Source: Streptomyces anulatus
GTDB lineage: Bacteria; Actinomycetota; Actinomycetes; Streptomycetales; Streptomycetaceae
Reading direction: 5' to 3'
NCBI RefSeq assembly: GCF_014650675.1
Contig: NZ_BMVK01000005.1
Location: forward strand, 372,001 to 436,000
Length of the DNA stretch: 64,000 nucleotides
The translations under genes were made by a program, and so were the position numbers. Below are positions 43,100 through 51,883 of the stretch, piece after piece (positions within the stretch are counted from its first letter, which is position 1; each line of letters begins with the position of its first letter). Under the pieces are notes generated by a model. The model worked only from the letters and a program-made list of their open reading frames with translations, ran no database searches and was not told the DNA's origin.

Positions 43100-44557
43100 T
43101 CAGTCCTCGCGCAGGGCGCGGACGGCCTCCTCGACGCGCTTGCCGTAGTCGGCGTCGGCGGCGTGGAAGTGGGCGAGGTTCTTCTCGATCACGTCGTCAC
43201 GGGTGACCTGCGAGAGGCCTCCGGCGATGTTCGCGACCAGGCGGCCCTTCTCGTCCTCCGACATGAGCCGGAAGAGTTCGCCCGCCTGGAAGAAGTCGTC
43301 GTCCTTGGTGTGGGCGGGCGCCTCGTGCGTGCCCGTCCAGCCGTGGATCGCCAGCGGTGCGGCGAGCGCCGCGTCGGTCTGCGCCGGACCGGCGTACGAG
43401 TTGGGCTCGTAGTTCTTGTCGTGGCGCGAGCCGTTGCGGGTCGCGTGGACGCCGTCGCGGCCGTAGTTGTCGACGACGGCGGTCCTCGGGGCGTTCACCG
43501 GCAGGTGGGTGTGGTTGACGCCCAGGCGGTAGCGGTGCGCGTCCGCGTAGGCGAACAGCCGGCCCTGGAGCATCTTGTCCGGGGAGGGGCCGATGCCGGG
43601 CACGAAGTTGTTCGGGGAGAACGCGGCCTGCTCGACCTCGGCGAAGACGTTGTCCGGGTTGCGGTCCAGGACCAGGCGGCCGACCCGCTGGAGCGGGTAG
43701 TCGCTGTGCGGCCACACCTTGGTGAGGTCGAACGGGTTGAACCGGTAGTCGGCGGCGTCGGCGGCCGGCATCACCTGGACGTGCAGCGTCCAGGAGGGGT
43801 TGACGCCGCGCTCGATGGCCTGGAGCAGGTCCGTCTGGTGCGAGTTGGCGTCCTTGCCGACGAGCTCGGAGGCCTGGTCGGCGGAGAGGGACCGCACGCC
43901 CTGGTTCGTCTTGAAGTGGTACTTGACGAAGAAGGCCTCGCCCGCGGCGTTCGTCCACTGGTAAGTGTGCGAGCCGTAGCCGTTCATGTGACGGTACGAG
44001 GCGGGGATGCCTCGGTCGCCCATCAGCCAGGTGATCTGGTGCGTCGCCTCGGGGGCGTGCGCCCAGAAGTCCCAGACGTTGTCCGGCTCCTGCTTGCCCG
44101 TGAACGGGTCGCGCTTCTGCGAGTGGATGAAGTCGGGGAACTTGATCGGGTCCTTGATGAAGAACACCGGGGTGTTGTTCCCGACCAGGTCGTAATTGCC
44201 CTCGTCGGTATAGAACTTGAGGGCGAATCCGCGCGGGTCGCGGACCGCGTCCGCGCCGCCGAGCGAGTCGGCGACGGTCGAGAAGCGGATGAACGTCTCG
44301 GTGCGCTTGCCCACCTCGGAGAGGAAGTCGGCGCGGGTGAAGCCCGTGACGTCGTCGGTCACCTCGAAGTAGCCGTACGCGCCGGAGCCGCGGGCGTGCA
44401 CCACGCGCTCCGGGATGCGCTCACGGTTGAAGCGGGCGAGCTTCTCCAGGAGGTGCTGGTCCTGGAGGAGGATCGGTCCACCGACACCGGCGGTGGCGGA
44501 GTTCTGGTTGTCGGCGACCGGGGCGCCTGACTCGGTCGTGAGCACACGCTTAGCCAT
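43100..44557 (-). CDS. katA: Monofunctional heme catalase
   Basis: 485-residue small-subunit catalase; cytoplasmic; 2 H2O2 to O2 and water. The distal His54 is in VVHARGSGAYG, the distal Asn is in VGNNTPVFF (about 127), and the proximal heme ligand Tyr337 is in RLFAYADAHRYRLG. ATG at 44557, with AAAGG about 13 nt upstream. The promoter at 44600-44628 overlaps a palindrome also present at the uricase operon, which fits removal of uricase-derived H2O2. It lies downstream of glxR on the same strand but has its own promoter. Confidence 0.96.
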   Translation of the reverse strand: MAKRVLTTESGAPVADNQNSATAGVGGPILLQDQHLLEKLARFNRERIPERVVHARGSGAYGYFEVTDDVTGFTRADFLSEVGKRTETFIRFSTVADSLGGADAVRDPRGFALKFYTDEGNYDLVGNNTPVFFIKDPIKFPDFIHSQKRDPFTGKQEPDNVWDFWAHAPEATHQITWLMGDRGIPASYRHMNGYGSHTYQWTNAAGEAFFVKYHFKTNQGVRSLSADQASELVGKDANSHQTDLLQAIERGVNPSWTLHVQVMPAADAADYRFNPFDLTKVWPHSDYPLQRVGRLVLDRNPDNVFAEVEQAAFSPNNFVPGIGPSPDKMLQGRLFAYADAHRYRLGVNHTHLPVNAPRTAVVDNYGRDGVHATRNGSRHDKNYEPNSYAGPAQTDAALAAPLAIHGWTGTHEAPAHTKDDDFFQAGELFRLMSEDEKGRLVANIAGGLSQVTRDDVIEKNLAHFHAADADYGKRVEEAVRALRED

Positions 44558-44599
44558 GTGGCGGGATGACCTTTCGTACGAGCTGCTGACGGCTTGAGG

Positions 44600-44628
44600 A
44601 GCGTAGATTCGCCGCGAGGCAACGTCAA
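44600..44628 (-). promoter_or_regulatory. Promoter of the catalase gene
   Basis: Minus strand: -35 TTGACG (44628-44623), 17-bp spacer, -10 TACGCT (44605-44600). The -35 is partly inside the palindrome at 44625-44639. Confidence 0.7.
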
Positions 44629-44639
44629 CAGTTTGTTGA
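44625..44639. promoter_or_regulatory. TCAACA-NNN-TGTTGA palindrome at the catalase promoter
   Basis: TCAACA GTT TGTTGA, perfect 6-bp arms. Read on the minus strand the context TTTCAACAAAC-TGTTGACGT is nearly identical to that of the uricase operon (56488 onward). Confidence 0.75.
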
Positions 44640-44801
44640 AAACGAAGTATGTGGTTCCGGGCCGCGGCAGCGCCTGGGCGCGACAGGACAGGTGTCAGCG
44701 CCACCGCGGCCCGGAGATCAGGGGGCCCGTCGTGCGGGCCGTGGCCCCGGGGGCGGACCGGCGATCGTGGCCGGCCGCCCCTTCGCGGGGCCGGGGGATG
44801 G

Positions 44802-45695
44802 TCAGACCTGGGAGCCGGACAGCCGCTCGACCGAGCGCAGCAGCGCCGAGTGGTCCAGTCCGCCGTCGCCCTGGGCGCGCAGCGAGGCGACCAGCTGGGC
44901 GACCACGCCGCCGACGGGCAGGGCCGCGCCGACGTTGCGGGCGGCGTCCGTGACGATGCCCATGTCCTTGTGGTGCAGGTCGATCCGGAAGCCGGGGGCG
45001 AAGTCCCGCTTCAGGAAGTTGTCCTTCTTGCGGGTCAGCACGGTCGAGCCGGCCAGTCCGCCGTTGAGGACGTCCAGCGCGGCGGCGAGGTCGACCCCGG
45101 ACTTCTCCAGGAAGACCACGGCCTCGGCGCAGGCCTGGATGTTGACCGCGACGATCAGCTGGTTGGCCGCCTTCACCGTCTGGCCGGAGCCGTGCGGGCC
45201 ACAGAGCACGATGGTCTTGCCCAGCGCCTCCAGCAGCGGCTTCGCGGCGTCGAAGTCCGCCTGCTCACCGCCGACCATGATGGACAGGACCGCCTCGATG
45301 GCGCCGGCCTCGCCGCCGGAGACCGGCGCGTCCAGGACCCGGATGCCCTTCTCGGCCGCGTTCTTGGCGAGGTCCACGGAGGTCTGCGGGGTGATGGAGG
45401 ACATGTCCACCAGCAGCGCGCCGCGCCGGGCGTTCTCCAGGATGCCGTCGGGGCCGTAGGCGATGGCCTCGACCTGCGGGGAGGCGGGCACCATCGTGAT
45501 GACGACGTCCGCGTCCCTGACCGCGTCCGCGATCGAGGAGGCGCCGTTGCCGCCGGCCGAGACCAGCCGGTCGACCTTGTCCTGCTCCAGGGTGTATCCG
45601 GTGACGTCGTAACCGGCCTTGACCAGGTTCTCGGACATGGGGGAGCCCATGATGCCGAGGCCGATCCACGCAACCTTGGGGAGGTTGTTGCTCAT
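44802..45695 (-). CDS. glxR: 2-hydroxy-3-oxopropionate (tartronate semialdehyde) reductase
   Basis: 297-residue NAD(P)-dependent beta-hydroxyacid dehydrogenase that reduces tartronate semialdehyde to glycerate. N-terminal cofactor site VAWIGLGIMGSPMSENLVKAG; substrate motif DAPVSGGEAGA; catalytic Lys in GQTVKAANQLI. ATG start with AGGAAGG upstream. It lies 79 bp after hyi on the same strand, and the pair forms an operon. Gcl, the enzyme that makes its substrate, is encoded nearby under the same pair of operator boxes. Confidence 0.94.
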   Translation of the reverse strand: MSNNLPKVAWIGLGIMGSPMSENLVKAGYDVTGYTLEQDKVDRLVSAGGNGASSIADAVRDADVVITMVPASPQVEAIAYGPDGILENARRGALLVDMSSITPQTSVDLAKNAAEKGIRVLDAPVSGGEAGAIEAVLSIMVGGEQADFDAAKPLLEALGKTIVLCGPHGSGQTVKAANQLIVAVNIQACAEAVVFLEKSGVDLAAALDVLNGGLAGSTVLTRKKDNFLKRDFAPGFRIDLHHKDMGIVTDAARNVGAALPVGGVVAQLVASLRAQGDGGLDHSALLRSVERLSGSQV

Positions 45696-45774
45696 GAGGG
45701 TGCCTTCCTGAAAAACGTTTGTACGTAAGGGGGTTGGGCTCGACCGGAGGTCGGCCCGGCCCGTCCGCAGCCGG

Positions 45775-46614
45775 TCAGCGGGCCGCTCGGGCCGACGCCG
45801 GGAGCCAGTCGAAGGATTCCGCGCTCGGCCGGTCGCCCGGCTTGTACTCCAGGCCGACCCAGCCCGCGTACCCGGCGTCCTTCAGCTCGTCGAGGAGCCG
45901 CTCCAGCGGGAGCGAGCCGGTGCCCGGCGCGCCGCGTCCCGGGTTGTCGGCGATCTGGACGTGGCCGGTCTTCGCCGCGTAGGCCTTGATGACCTGGCTC
46001 AGGTCCTCGCCGTTCATCGAGAGGTGGTACAGGTCCAGCAGGAACTTGGCGTTCCCGAGTCCCGTCGCCGCGTTGACCTTGTCGACGACCTCGATCGCGG
46101 CCGGTGCGCCGACCAGCGGATAGAGCGGCGACTCCGGCTTGTTGAGGGTCTCGACGAGGAGGATCGCCCCGATCCGGTCCGCCGAGCGGGCGGCCAGCAC
46201 CAGGTTCTCCAGGGCGAGTGCGTCCTGTACCTGCGGGTCCGCGCCCTCGACGCGGTTGCCGTACAGCGCGTTGAGCGCCGTGCAGCCGACCGAGGCGGCG
46301 AAGTCGGCCGCCACCTCGATGTTGGCCCGGAAGCGGTCCGACTCCGTGCCGGGCACGGAGAGCGCGCCGCGGTCGGGGCCGGGCAGCTGTCCGGCGTAGA
46401 AGTTCAGCCCCACCAGCTGGGTGCCGGCGTCGTCGAGCGCCTTCTTGAGGGCGTCGAGCTCCGCCTGCGGAGGGGTGGGGGTCTCGATCCAGGGCCACCA
46501 CAGCTCGACCGCCGTGAAGCCCGCCGCGGCGGCTGCCGCGGGACGCTCCAGGAGCGGGAGTTCCGTGAAGAGGATCGAAAGGTTCACATCGAAGCGCTGG
46601 TCCGGGTATCCCAT
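45775..46614 (-). CDS. hyi: Hydroxypyruvate isomerase family TIM-barrel protein
   Basis: 279 residues of the xylose-isomerase-like TIM barrel. It interconverts hydroxypyruvate and tartronate semialdehyde. N-terminal RFDVNLSILFTELPLLERPA, metal-site Glu in ILLVETLNKPESP, FLLDLYHLSMNGED and the final GLEYKPG are typical of Hyi. ATG at 46614; AAGGAG lies 13 nt upstream, directly joined to an operator box. First gene of the hyi-glxR operon. It feeds the glyoxylate-to-glycerate route started by Gcl. Confidence 0.92.
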   Translation of the reverse strand: MGYPDQRFDVNLSILFTELPLLERPAAAAAAGFTAVELWWPWIETPTPPQAELDALKKALDDAGTQLVGLNFYAGQLPGPDRGALSVPGTESDRFRANIEVAADFAASVGCTALNALYGNRVEGADPQVQDALALENLVLAARSADRIGAILLVETLNKPESPLYPLVGAPAAIEVVDKVNAATGLGNAKFLLDLYHLSMNGEDLSQVIKAYAAKTGHVQIADNPGRGAPGTGSLPLERLLDELKDAGYAGWVGLEYKPGDRPSAESFDWLPASARAAR

Positions 46615-46631
46615 GAGGATGTCGGCGCTCC

Positions 46632-46646
46632 TTCCGTATTGCGGAA
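46632..46646. promoter_or_regulatory. Operator box 1 of hyi-glxR
   Basis: TTCCGTATTGCGGAA, overlapping the AAGGAG upstream of hyi. Same palindrome as at gcl. Confidence 0.75.
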
Positions 46647-46652
46647 GTTAGT

Positions 46653-46667
46653 TTCTGCTTAACGGAA
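46653..46667. promoter_or_regulatory. Operator box 2 of hyi-glxR
   Basis: TTCTGCTTAACGGAA (TTCCGTTAAGCAGAA on the other strand), 6 bp from box 1, centres 21 bp apart, exactly as at gcl. Confidence 0.7.
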
Positions 46668-46769
46668 GATTGCCCGGAGGGTGGTGGGGCTGTCAAGGGG
46701 GTGCCGGAAAATTCGCCCCGGCCGCCGGCGTACGGAATCGGTGGCACGGGTGCCTCCGGGCATACGAAA

Positions 46770-46803
46770 GCGGGGCGGTGGCCGCCCTCGGCCCCCGCCC
46801 CGC
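46770..46803 (-). terminator. Hairpin after the GH16 gene
   Basis: Perfect 9-bp stem GCGGGGCGG / CCGCCCCGC, 27 bases past the GH16 stop on the minus strand. It separates that gene from the hyi operator region. Confidence 0.55.
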
Positions 46804-46829
46804 CCGGCTCCCACGCCGTGTGCGCCTCG

Positions 46830-48266
46830 CTATCCGGCCGGAACCGTGTCCTCGAAGCTCGTCCCCGCACCCCGGTACGCCCCGACCATCGCGTCGACCT
46901 GCGCGGGGGTGAGCACCTGGTCCTTCACGTGCAGGACGTAGTCCACCTGCTGGTCGTAGGCGCGGGGCGTGGTGCTCGGCTGCCCCTCCAGGTCGATCAG
47001 CCACTGGTTGAAGTTGATCGACATCGGCCGCTCGGGCAGATAGGCCGCGCCGTGCGTCCCGAAGTGCTGACCGTCGACGTAGTACGTGATCCGGTTGTCG
47101 TCGATGGTCACCACCAGGTCGTGCCAGCCCGCGTACGACTGCCGGACCTCGCTGTGCGCGTTGACCGCCTCCCACGGGTCGGGCCGGTAGGTCTCCCACG
47201 ACGTCGTGTAGAGGATGTTCGCCGGCTCGCCCCAGCCGCCGTTGGGCAGATACTCGAAGTCGTACTCCGCGTAGTCGTCCGCCATCGGCGCCTTGAGGTC
47301 GTTGATCGTGAAGAACGTCTGCACGATCCGGTCGCCGTCCGGGCCCGAGCGCGGCGCGTCGCTGAACTTCACCCGGGACGCGTAGGTCCCGTTCTTGAAC
47401 TTCATCGACCGCGTCAGGATCTCCGTGTGCTTCGTCGAGGCCCCGGTCCCGGCCGTCGAGGTCTCCAGGTTCATCACCGAGTTTCCGCCCTGGTCGGCGA
47501 ACGTGACGTTCTCGGGCGCCCAGGTCGCGCCCGGCACCCCCGGACCGCCGGAGTTGGACCGTACGCTCCAGCCGTTCGCGTTGATCTCCGGGTCGGTGTG
47601 GGAGCTGTAGTCGAAGTCGTCGAACAGCGTCGGCGCGTCCCCCGGCGGGTCCGTCGGGTCCGGCGGGTCGGTCGGGCCGTTGCCCCCGGGCACCTCGCCC
47701 CACACGGTCGCCCCGGAGACGTGAGCGGTCACCCTGGACCAGTCGCCGTACGCCGTCCTGTCCGCGCCGAAAGAGTAGTCGTCGGACTGGACGAGCGAGG
47801 CCCAGGACGCCTGGTGGAACCGGAGCTGCATGTCCCCGGAGTCCGCGCCCGGGGCGAGCGAGCCCGCCCCGGCGGTGAAGCCGATCTCCAGGTAGCGGTC
47901 GGCGGTGGCCGTCGGTTCGGCGAGGGTCCCGAACGTACCGGTGATGTTCGCGCACCCCTTCACCGCCCAGGAACAGGCGAACCGGTAGGCGGCGGACGCC
48001 GAGTCGGCCTTGAAGTAGTAGCGCACCTTGACGCTGCTCAGCGGTACGGAGGTGGAGCCGGCGTTACGGACCTTCAGCCACGGCTCGCTCTGGTCGGCGC
48101 TCGCGCCGGACGCGCTCGTACGGTACTGGACGACGATCCCGTCCGCCGCGGCGGACGCCGATGAGGGCAGGGCGGCCAGACCGGTGGCGGCCAGCGCCAC
48201 GGCGGCGGCCGAGGCGGCGGCGGTGCGCAGCCTGGACCTGCGCGGATTCCTGCGTGATGTGTTCAC
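46830..48266 (-). CDS. Secreted GH16-family glycoside hydrolase with CBM3-like module
   Basis: 478 residues. Signal peptide (RRSRLRTAAASAAAVALAATG... ending SASAA), a cellulose-binding CBM3-like module (about 42-195; VQYRTSASGASADQSEPWL, VKVRYYFKA), a Pro/Thr/Asp linker (TDPPDPTDPPGD), then a GH16 beta-jelly roll (about 210-478). The clan GH-B catalytic motif is seen as EYDFEYL (ExDxE). WHDLVVTIDDNRITYYVDG is also typical. Acts outside the cell on a beta-glucan or galactan; which one is not evident. Encoded next to the GH20 gene and importer, 37 bp after the GH20 gene, so it may be the last gene of that operon. Confidence 0.88.
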   Translation of the reverse strand: MNTSRRNPRRSRLRTAAASAAAVALAATGLAALPSSASAAADGIVVQYRTSASGASADQSEPWLKVRNAGSTSVPLSSVKVRYYFKADSASAAYRFACSWAVKGCANITGTFGTLAEPTATADRYLEIGFTAGAGSLAPGADSGDMQLRFHQASWASLVQSDDYSFGADRTAYGDWSRVTAHVSGATVWGEVPGGNGPTDPPDPTDPPGDAPTLFDDFDYSSHTDPEINANGWSVRSNSGGPGVPGATWAPENVTFADQGGNSVMNLETSTAGTGASTKHTEILTRSMKFKNGTYASRVKFSDAPRSGPDGDRIVQTFFTINDLKAPMADDYAEYDFEYLPNGGWGEPANILYTTSWETYRPDPWEAVNAHSEVRQSYAGWHDLVVTIDDNRITYYVDGQHFGTHGAAYLPERPMSINFNQWLIDLEGQPSTTPRAYDQQVDYVLHVKDQVLTPAQVDAMVGAYRGAGTSFEDTVPAG

Positions 48267-48303
48267 GGGCGTGTTCCTCTCCGGAACGGTGGTGGGGGAG
48301 TGG

Positions 48304-49914
48304 CTACGAGTGGGGTCGCGCTGTTCCTGAGGACGGGGACGCGTACGCGGCCGTCGCGAGCGACCGCGCGTCCAGCGGGCGGTAGGGGACGCCCAGGGCG
48401 TCCAGCCGGGCGGTGTGGTGACGCAGCCGCTCGACGAACCCCGGCCAGTCGCCGCGCCCGCCGGACCAGGAACGGTCGGCCAGCGCGCAGAGCCGTGGGT
48501 AGCTGAGGTACTCGATCTCCTCGGGGGTGCGGGCGTACTCGGTCCACACCTGGGCCTGGGTGCCGAGCACCCGCGCCCGGTCCGCCTCCGGCCAGTCCCC
48601 CGGCGCCGGTTCGTAACCGTGGACCGTGTGCAGGGGGACCGGCGCGCCGGGCTGGGCGACCGGCTCGGACGGATCGCCGGACTGGGCGTAGTCGAGATAG
48701 GTCGCCCGGTGGTGAGCCGCGATCACCTGATGGCCCCGGAGCGCGGCGGCCCGCGCGTGCGAGGAGTCGCGCCAGGTCATCACCGTGAACTCCGGCGGGA
48801 GTTCGGCGCCGTTCTCGACCCAGCCGAGCGGAATCCGCCCGCGCTCCACCAGGAACGCCCCGACCCGGCCCATGAACCAGCCGTGCAGCGCCGCCGGGTC
48901 CGCGAGCCCCAGCGCCGCAGCGCGCTCCCTCGCGGCCGGACTCTCCTCCCACTCGGTGGTCGGGCACTCCTCGCCCCCGATGTGGATGTACGGCGACGGG
49001 AAGACGTCCAGCACCTCCTCCAGCACGGCCCGGCAGAAGTCGAAGACCCCCTCGTGCACGCCGAGGATCGTGTCGCACACCCCCCAGCGGGTCCACACGT
49101 CCAGCTCCCGGCCGGGGCGGTTGCCCAGCTCCGGGTAGGCGGCGAGCGCCGCCCGCACATGGCCGGGCATCTCGATCTCCGGTACGACGGCGACCCCGCG
49201 CTCCGCCGCGTACCGCACCAGGTCCCGCAACTCCGCCTTGGTGTACGCCCCTTCGTGCGGCACCGCGTCGAAGTGGGCCCCGTCCGGGCCGGTCGGGCCC
49301 TTCTGCGACCGGGCCCGCCGGGAGCCGACCGAGATCAGCCGGGGGTAGGCGTCGACCGGCATCCGCCAGCCCTGGTCGTCGGTGAGGTGGAGATGCAGGA
49401 CGTTCAGCTTGTGCAGCGCCAGCAGGTCCACGTACCGGCGCAGATAGCCGACCGGCTGGAAGCGCCGCGCCACGTCCAGCATCGCCCCGCGCCACGGCCG
49501 GTCCGGCACGTCGGTGATCTCGACGCAGGGCAGCTCCCAGGTGCCCGTGGCCGAGGAGCTCCCCGACAGGGCCTCGGCGGGCAGGAGTTGGCGGATCGTC
49601 TGGACGCCCCGGAGCAGCCCGGTGAGGTGCGCGGCACGCAGTTGGAGGGCCTGCCGGGCGACCGTCAGCCCGTACCCCTCCTCGCCGAGGCCGCCGAGAC
49701 GGTCGTCCAGGGCGATGACGACCCGGCCGTCCGACGCCGGGGCGAGGGGAAGCCCGGCCGCCCGGCCGACCAGCGAGCGCAGCAGGTCCGCCGCCGGTTC
49801 CGCGCCCGGCAGCGCCCGGACGGCGGTGTCGCGGTCGAGGGTGAGCCGGCCGCCGAGCGAGGAGACCTTGGTGGGCCGGGGGACAAGGGCGAGATCGGGA
49901 CGCGATGCGGGCAC
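48304..49914 (-). CDS. GH20 beta-N-acetylhexosaminidase, unusual catalytic pair
   Basis: 536 residues from the GTG at 49914 (GGAGG upstream); a GTG at 49965 is in frame but has no RBS. The N-terminal GH20b domain is followed by the barrel: RFQPVGYLRRYVDLLALHK, LHLHLTDDQGWRMPVDAYP, VVPEIEMPGHVRAALAAYP. The catalytic motif reads HIGGEECPTTEW: the acid/base Glu316 is present, but the preceding polarising Asp of the family is Glu315. No signal peptide is seen, so it probably acts in the cytoplasm on imported chitobiose-like sugars, like DasD. It lies 55 bp after the permease gene. Confidence 0.9.
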   Translation of the reverse strand: MPASRPDLALVPRPTKVSSLGGRLTLDRDTAVRALPGAEPAADLLRSLVGRAAGLPLAPASDGRVVIALDDRLGGLGEEGYGLTVARQALQLRAAHLTGLLRGVQTIRQLLPAEALSGSSSATGTWELPCVEITDVPDRPWRGAMLDVARRFQPVGYLRRYVDLLALHKLNVLHLHLTDDQGWRMPVDAYPRLISVGSRRARSQKGPTGPDGAHFDAVPHEGAYTKAELRDLVRYAAERGVAVVPEIEMPGHVRAALAAYPELGNRPGRELDVWTRWGVCDTILGVHEGVFDFCRAVLEEVLDVFPSPYIHIGGEECPTTEWEESPAARERAAALGLADPAALHGWFMGRVGAFLVERGRIPLGWVENGAELPPEFTVMTWRDSSHARAAALRGHQVIAAHHRATYLDYAQSGDPSEPVAQPGAPVPLHTVHGYEPAPGDWPEADRARVLGTQAQVWTEYARTPEEIEYLSYPRLCALADRSWSGGRGDWPGFVERLRHHTARLDALGVPYRPLDARSLATAAYASPSSGTARPHS

Positions 49915-49968
49915 GGGGGGCCTCCGGATGCGGTTCGCGGGCGGGCGGCGGCGGGCCTCCTCCACCGC

Positions 49969-50832
49969 TCAGCCCTTGACGGCGCCGGCGGCGAAGCCGG
50001 ACGTGACATGGCGCTGGAGCAGCAGGAAGATCACCAGTGCGGGCAGCGCGAAGAGGGTGGAGGCGGCCATCGTGGCGCCCCAGTCGGTGCCGAAGGTGTT
50101 CTGGAAGGACGACAGCCAGACCGGGAGCGTCCGATTGTCCTGCTGCTTGATGATCAGGAAGTTGGCGTAGGCGAACTCGTTCCAGGCGGTGATGAAGCCG
50201 AACAGCGACGTCGCCATGAGCCCCGGCGCCAGCAGCGGCATCGCCACCCGCCGGAACGCCCCGGTCCGCGTACAGCCGTCGACCTGCGCTGCCTCCTCCA
50301 GCTCCGGCGGGATCGTCCCGATGAACCCGCGCAGCACCACGACGGTGAACGGCAGCGTGATCATGAAGTAGATCAACGTCAGCGTCGGCAGCCGGTCGAG
50401 CATGTCGGTGTCCCGGGAGATGATGTAGACGGGGATGATCAACGACTCCCAGGGCGCCATCTGCGCGATGAAGATCATCAGCATGAACTGCCGCCGGCCC
50501 TTCCACCGCATCCGCGCCACGGCGAACGCCGCGCCCAGCGCCACCAGCAGCGCCAGCAGGACGGCCCCCAGCGTGACCAGGATGCTGTTGCGCCAGAACA
50601 GGGCGAACCCGTCGGCCTCCACGGCCCGTCGGAAGTGGTCGAGCGTCCAGGTGTGCGGGAAGAGCTGAGGGTCGGCGGACCGGATGTCCTTGGACGGCTT
50701 GAAGGCCGTGGCGATCATCCAGTAGACGGGGAAGAGGCAGACGGCGACGGTCACGGCGGCGGCGATGTTCAGTGGCAGGCGCCGCAGCCGGGGGCGTACG
50801 GGCTTGCGGGGACGTGCGGTACGGGGACTCAT
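49969..50832 (-). CDS. Carbohydrate ABC transporter permease, MalG/DasC type
   Basis: 287 residues, six membrane helices. N-terminal LPLNIAAAVTVAVCLFPVYW, the EAA loop EEAAQVDGCTRTGAFRRVAMPLLAPG typical of CUT1 sugar importers. ATG overlaps the stop of the partner permease gene by four bases. Takes part in uptake of a sugar, probably an aminosugar oligomer given the GH20 gene downstream. The cytoplasmic ATPase is not encoded here; in Streptomyces such CUT1 systems commonly share MsiK encoded elsewhere. Confidence 0.93.
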   Translation of the reverse strand: MSPRTARPRKPVRPRLRRLPLNIAAAVTVAVCLFPVYWMIATAFKPSKDIRSADPQLFPHTWTLDHFRRAVEADGFALFWRNSILVTLGAVLLALLVALGAAFAVARMRWKGRRQFMLMIFIAQMAPWESLIIPVYIISRDTDMLDRLPTLTLIYFMITLPFTVVVLRGFIGTIPPELEEAAQVDGCTRTGAFRRVAMPLLAPGLMATSLFGFITAWNEFAYANFLIIKQQDNRTLPVWLSSFQNTFGTDWGATMAASTLFALPALVIFLLLQRHVTSGFAAGAVKG

Positions 50833-51812
50833 CGGGTCTCGTCCTCCTGGCGGAGCATCTGGCGGAAGTACAGGACGAGCACCCCGGACATCAGGACCAC
50901 GGTGACCATGGATGCGGCGGAGCCCAGGTCGTACCGCTGACCGGAGAGGGCGGTCTGGACCGCGTAGACCGGCAGGATCGTCGTGGCGTCACCCGGGCCG
51001 CCCCGGGTCATCACCCAGATCTGGACGAACGCCTTGAACGTCCAGATCACCTCCAGCGAGATGACCAGCAGGAAGATCGGCCGCAGCATCGGGAAGGTGA
51101 CCGAGCGGAAGACCCGCCCCGCGCCCGCCCCGTCCAGCCGCGCCGACTCGTACAGCTCCAGGGGCACGGTGGTCAGCGCCGAGTAGAGCGTGATCGCGGC
51201 GAACGGCACCGACTGCCAGACGATCAGCGTCACCAGGATCGCGAAGACGGCGGTCCCGTTCGCGAACCACGGATAGCGGTCGAAGGAGTCGAGGCCGAGT
51301 GAGGTCAGCGACCGGTTGACGATGCCGAACTCCGAGTGGAAGAGCCACTGGAAGACCGTGGTGGCCGCCACCACCGGCATCGCCCAGGCCAGCACCAGCG
51401 AACACAGCACCACCGTCCGCCCGATCCGGCCCAGCCGCTCCACCATCAGCGCGACCAGGGTGGCGATCACCATGATCAGGACGACGTTGACCGCCATGAA
51501 GAGGAAGGTGCGCCGCACCACCTCCCAGAACCGGGGGTCCGACAGCAGCGTCCGGTAGTTCCGCAGCCCCACGAACTCCGCCTCACCGGCGATCAGCTGG
51601 CGCAGCCGGAAGTCCTGGAACGAGATCAGGACGGCCCGCACCAGTGGGTAGACCAGCAGATAGAGCATGCCGCCGACGGCGGGGGCGATCAGGGCGTACG
51701 GCCAGAGGCCGTGCACCCTGCCCCGCGGGGACGGGGCCTTGCGCCCGGCGGGGCGCGGGGCGGGGCGCCGCCGGGGTGCGGGCGGTGCGCTCCGCTGGTC
51801 GACGACCGGCAT
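50829..51812 (-). CDS. Carbohydrate ABC transporter permease, MalF/DasB type
   Basis: 327 residues from the ATG at 51812, with AGGAGG upstream. An Arg/Pro-rich N-terminus precedes about six helices (WPYALIAPAVGGMLYLLVYP ...). EAA loop ELYESARLDGAGAGRVFRSV and the later FVQIWVMTRGGPGDAT are typical of the MalF-like subunit of CUT1 importers. Located 71 bp after the binding-protein gene and overlapping the second permease gene by four bases. Confidence 0.93.
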   Translation of the reverse strand: MPVVDQRSAPPAPRRRPAPRPAGRKAPSPRGRVHGLWPYALIAPAVGGMLYLLVYPLVRAVLISFQDFRLRQLIAGEAEFVGLRNYRTLLSDPRFWEVVRRTFLFMAVNVVLIMVIATLVALMVERLGRIGRTVVLCSLVLAWAMPVVAATTVFQWLFHSEFGIVNRSLTSLGLDSFDRYPWFANGTAVFAILVTLIVWQSVPFAAITLYSALTTVPLELYESARLDGAGAGRVFRSVTFPMLRPIFLLVISLEVIWTFKAFVQIWVMTRGGPGDATTILPVYAVQTALSGQRYDLGSAASMVTVVLMSGVLVLYFRQMLRQEDETR

Positions 51813-51883
51813 GGCAGGCCTCCTTTCGTGCGGTTGGGGTGGCTCGTGCTGCTGCGGCTCGTGCCGCTGTGGGGCGGATCGGG

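Noticed and set aside
49915..49965. Upstream GTG start for the GH20 gene
   Set aside because: It adds an Arg-rich stretch outside the family fold and has no RBS; the GTG at 49914 has GGAGG at good spacing.
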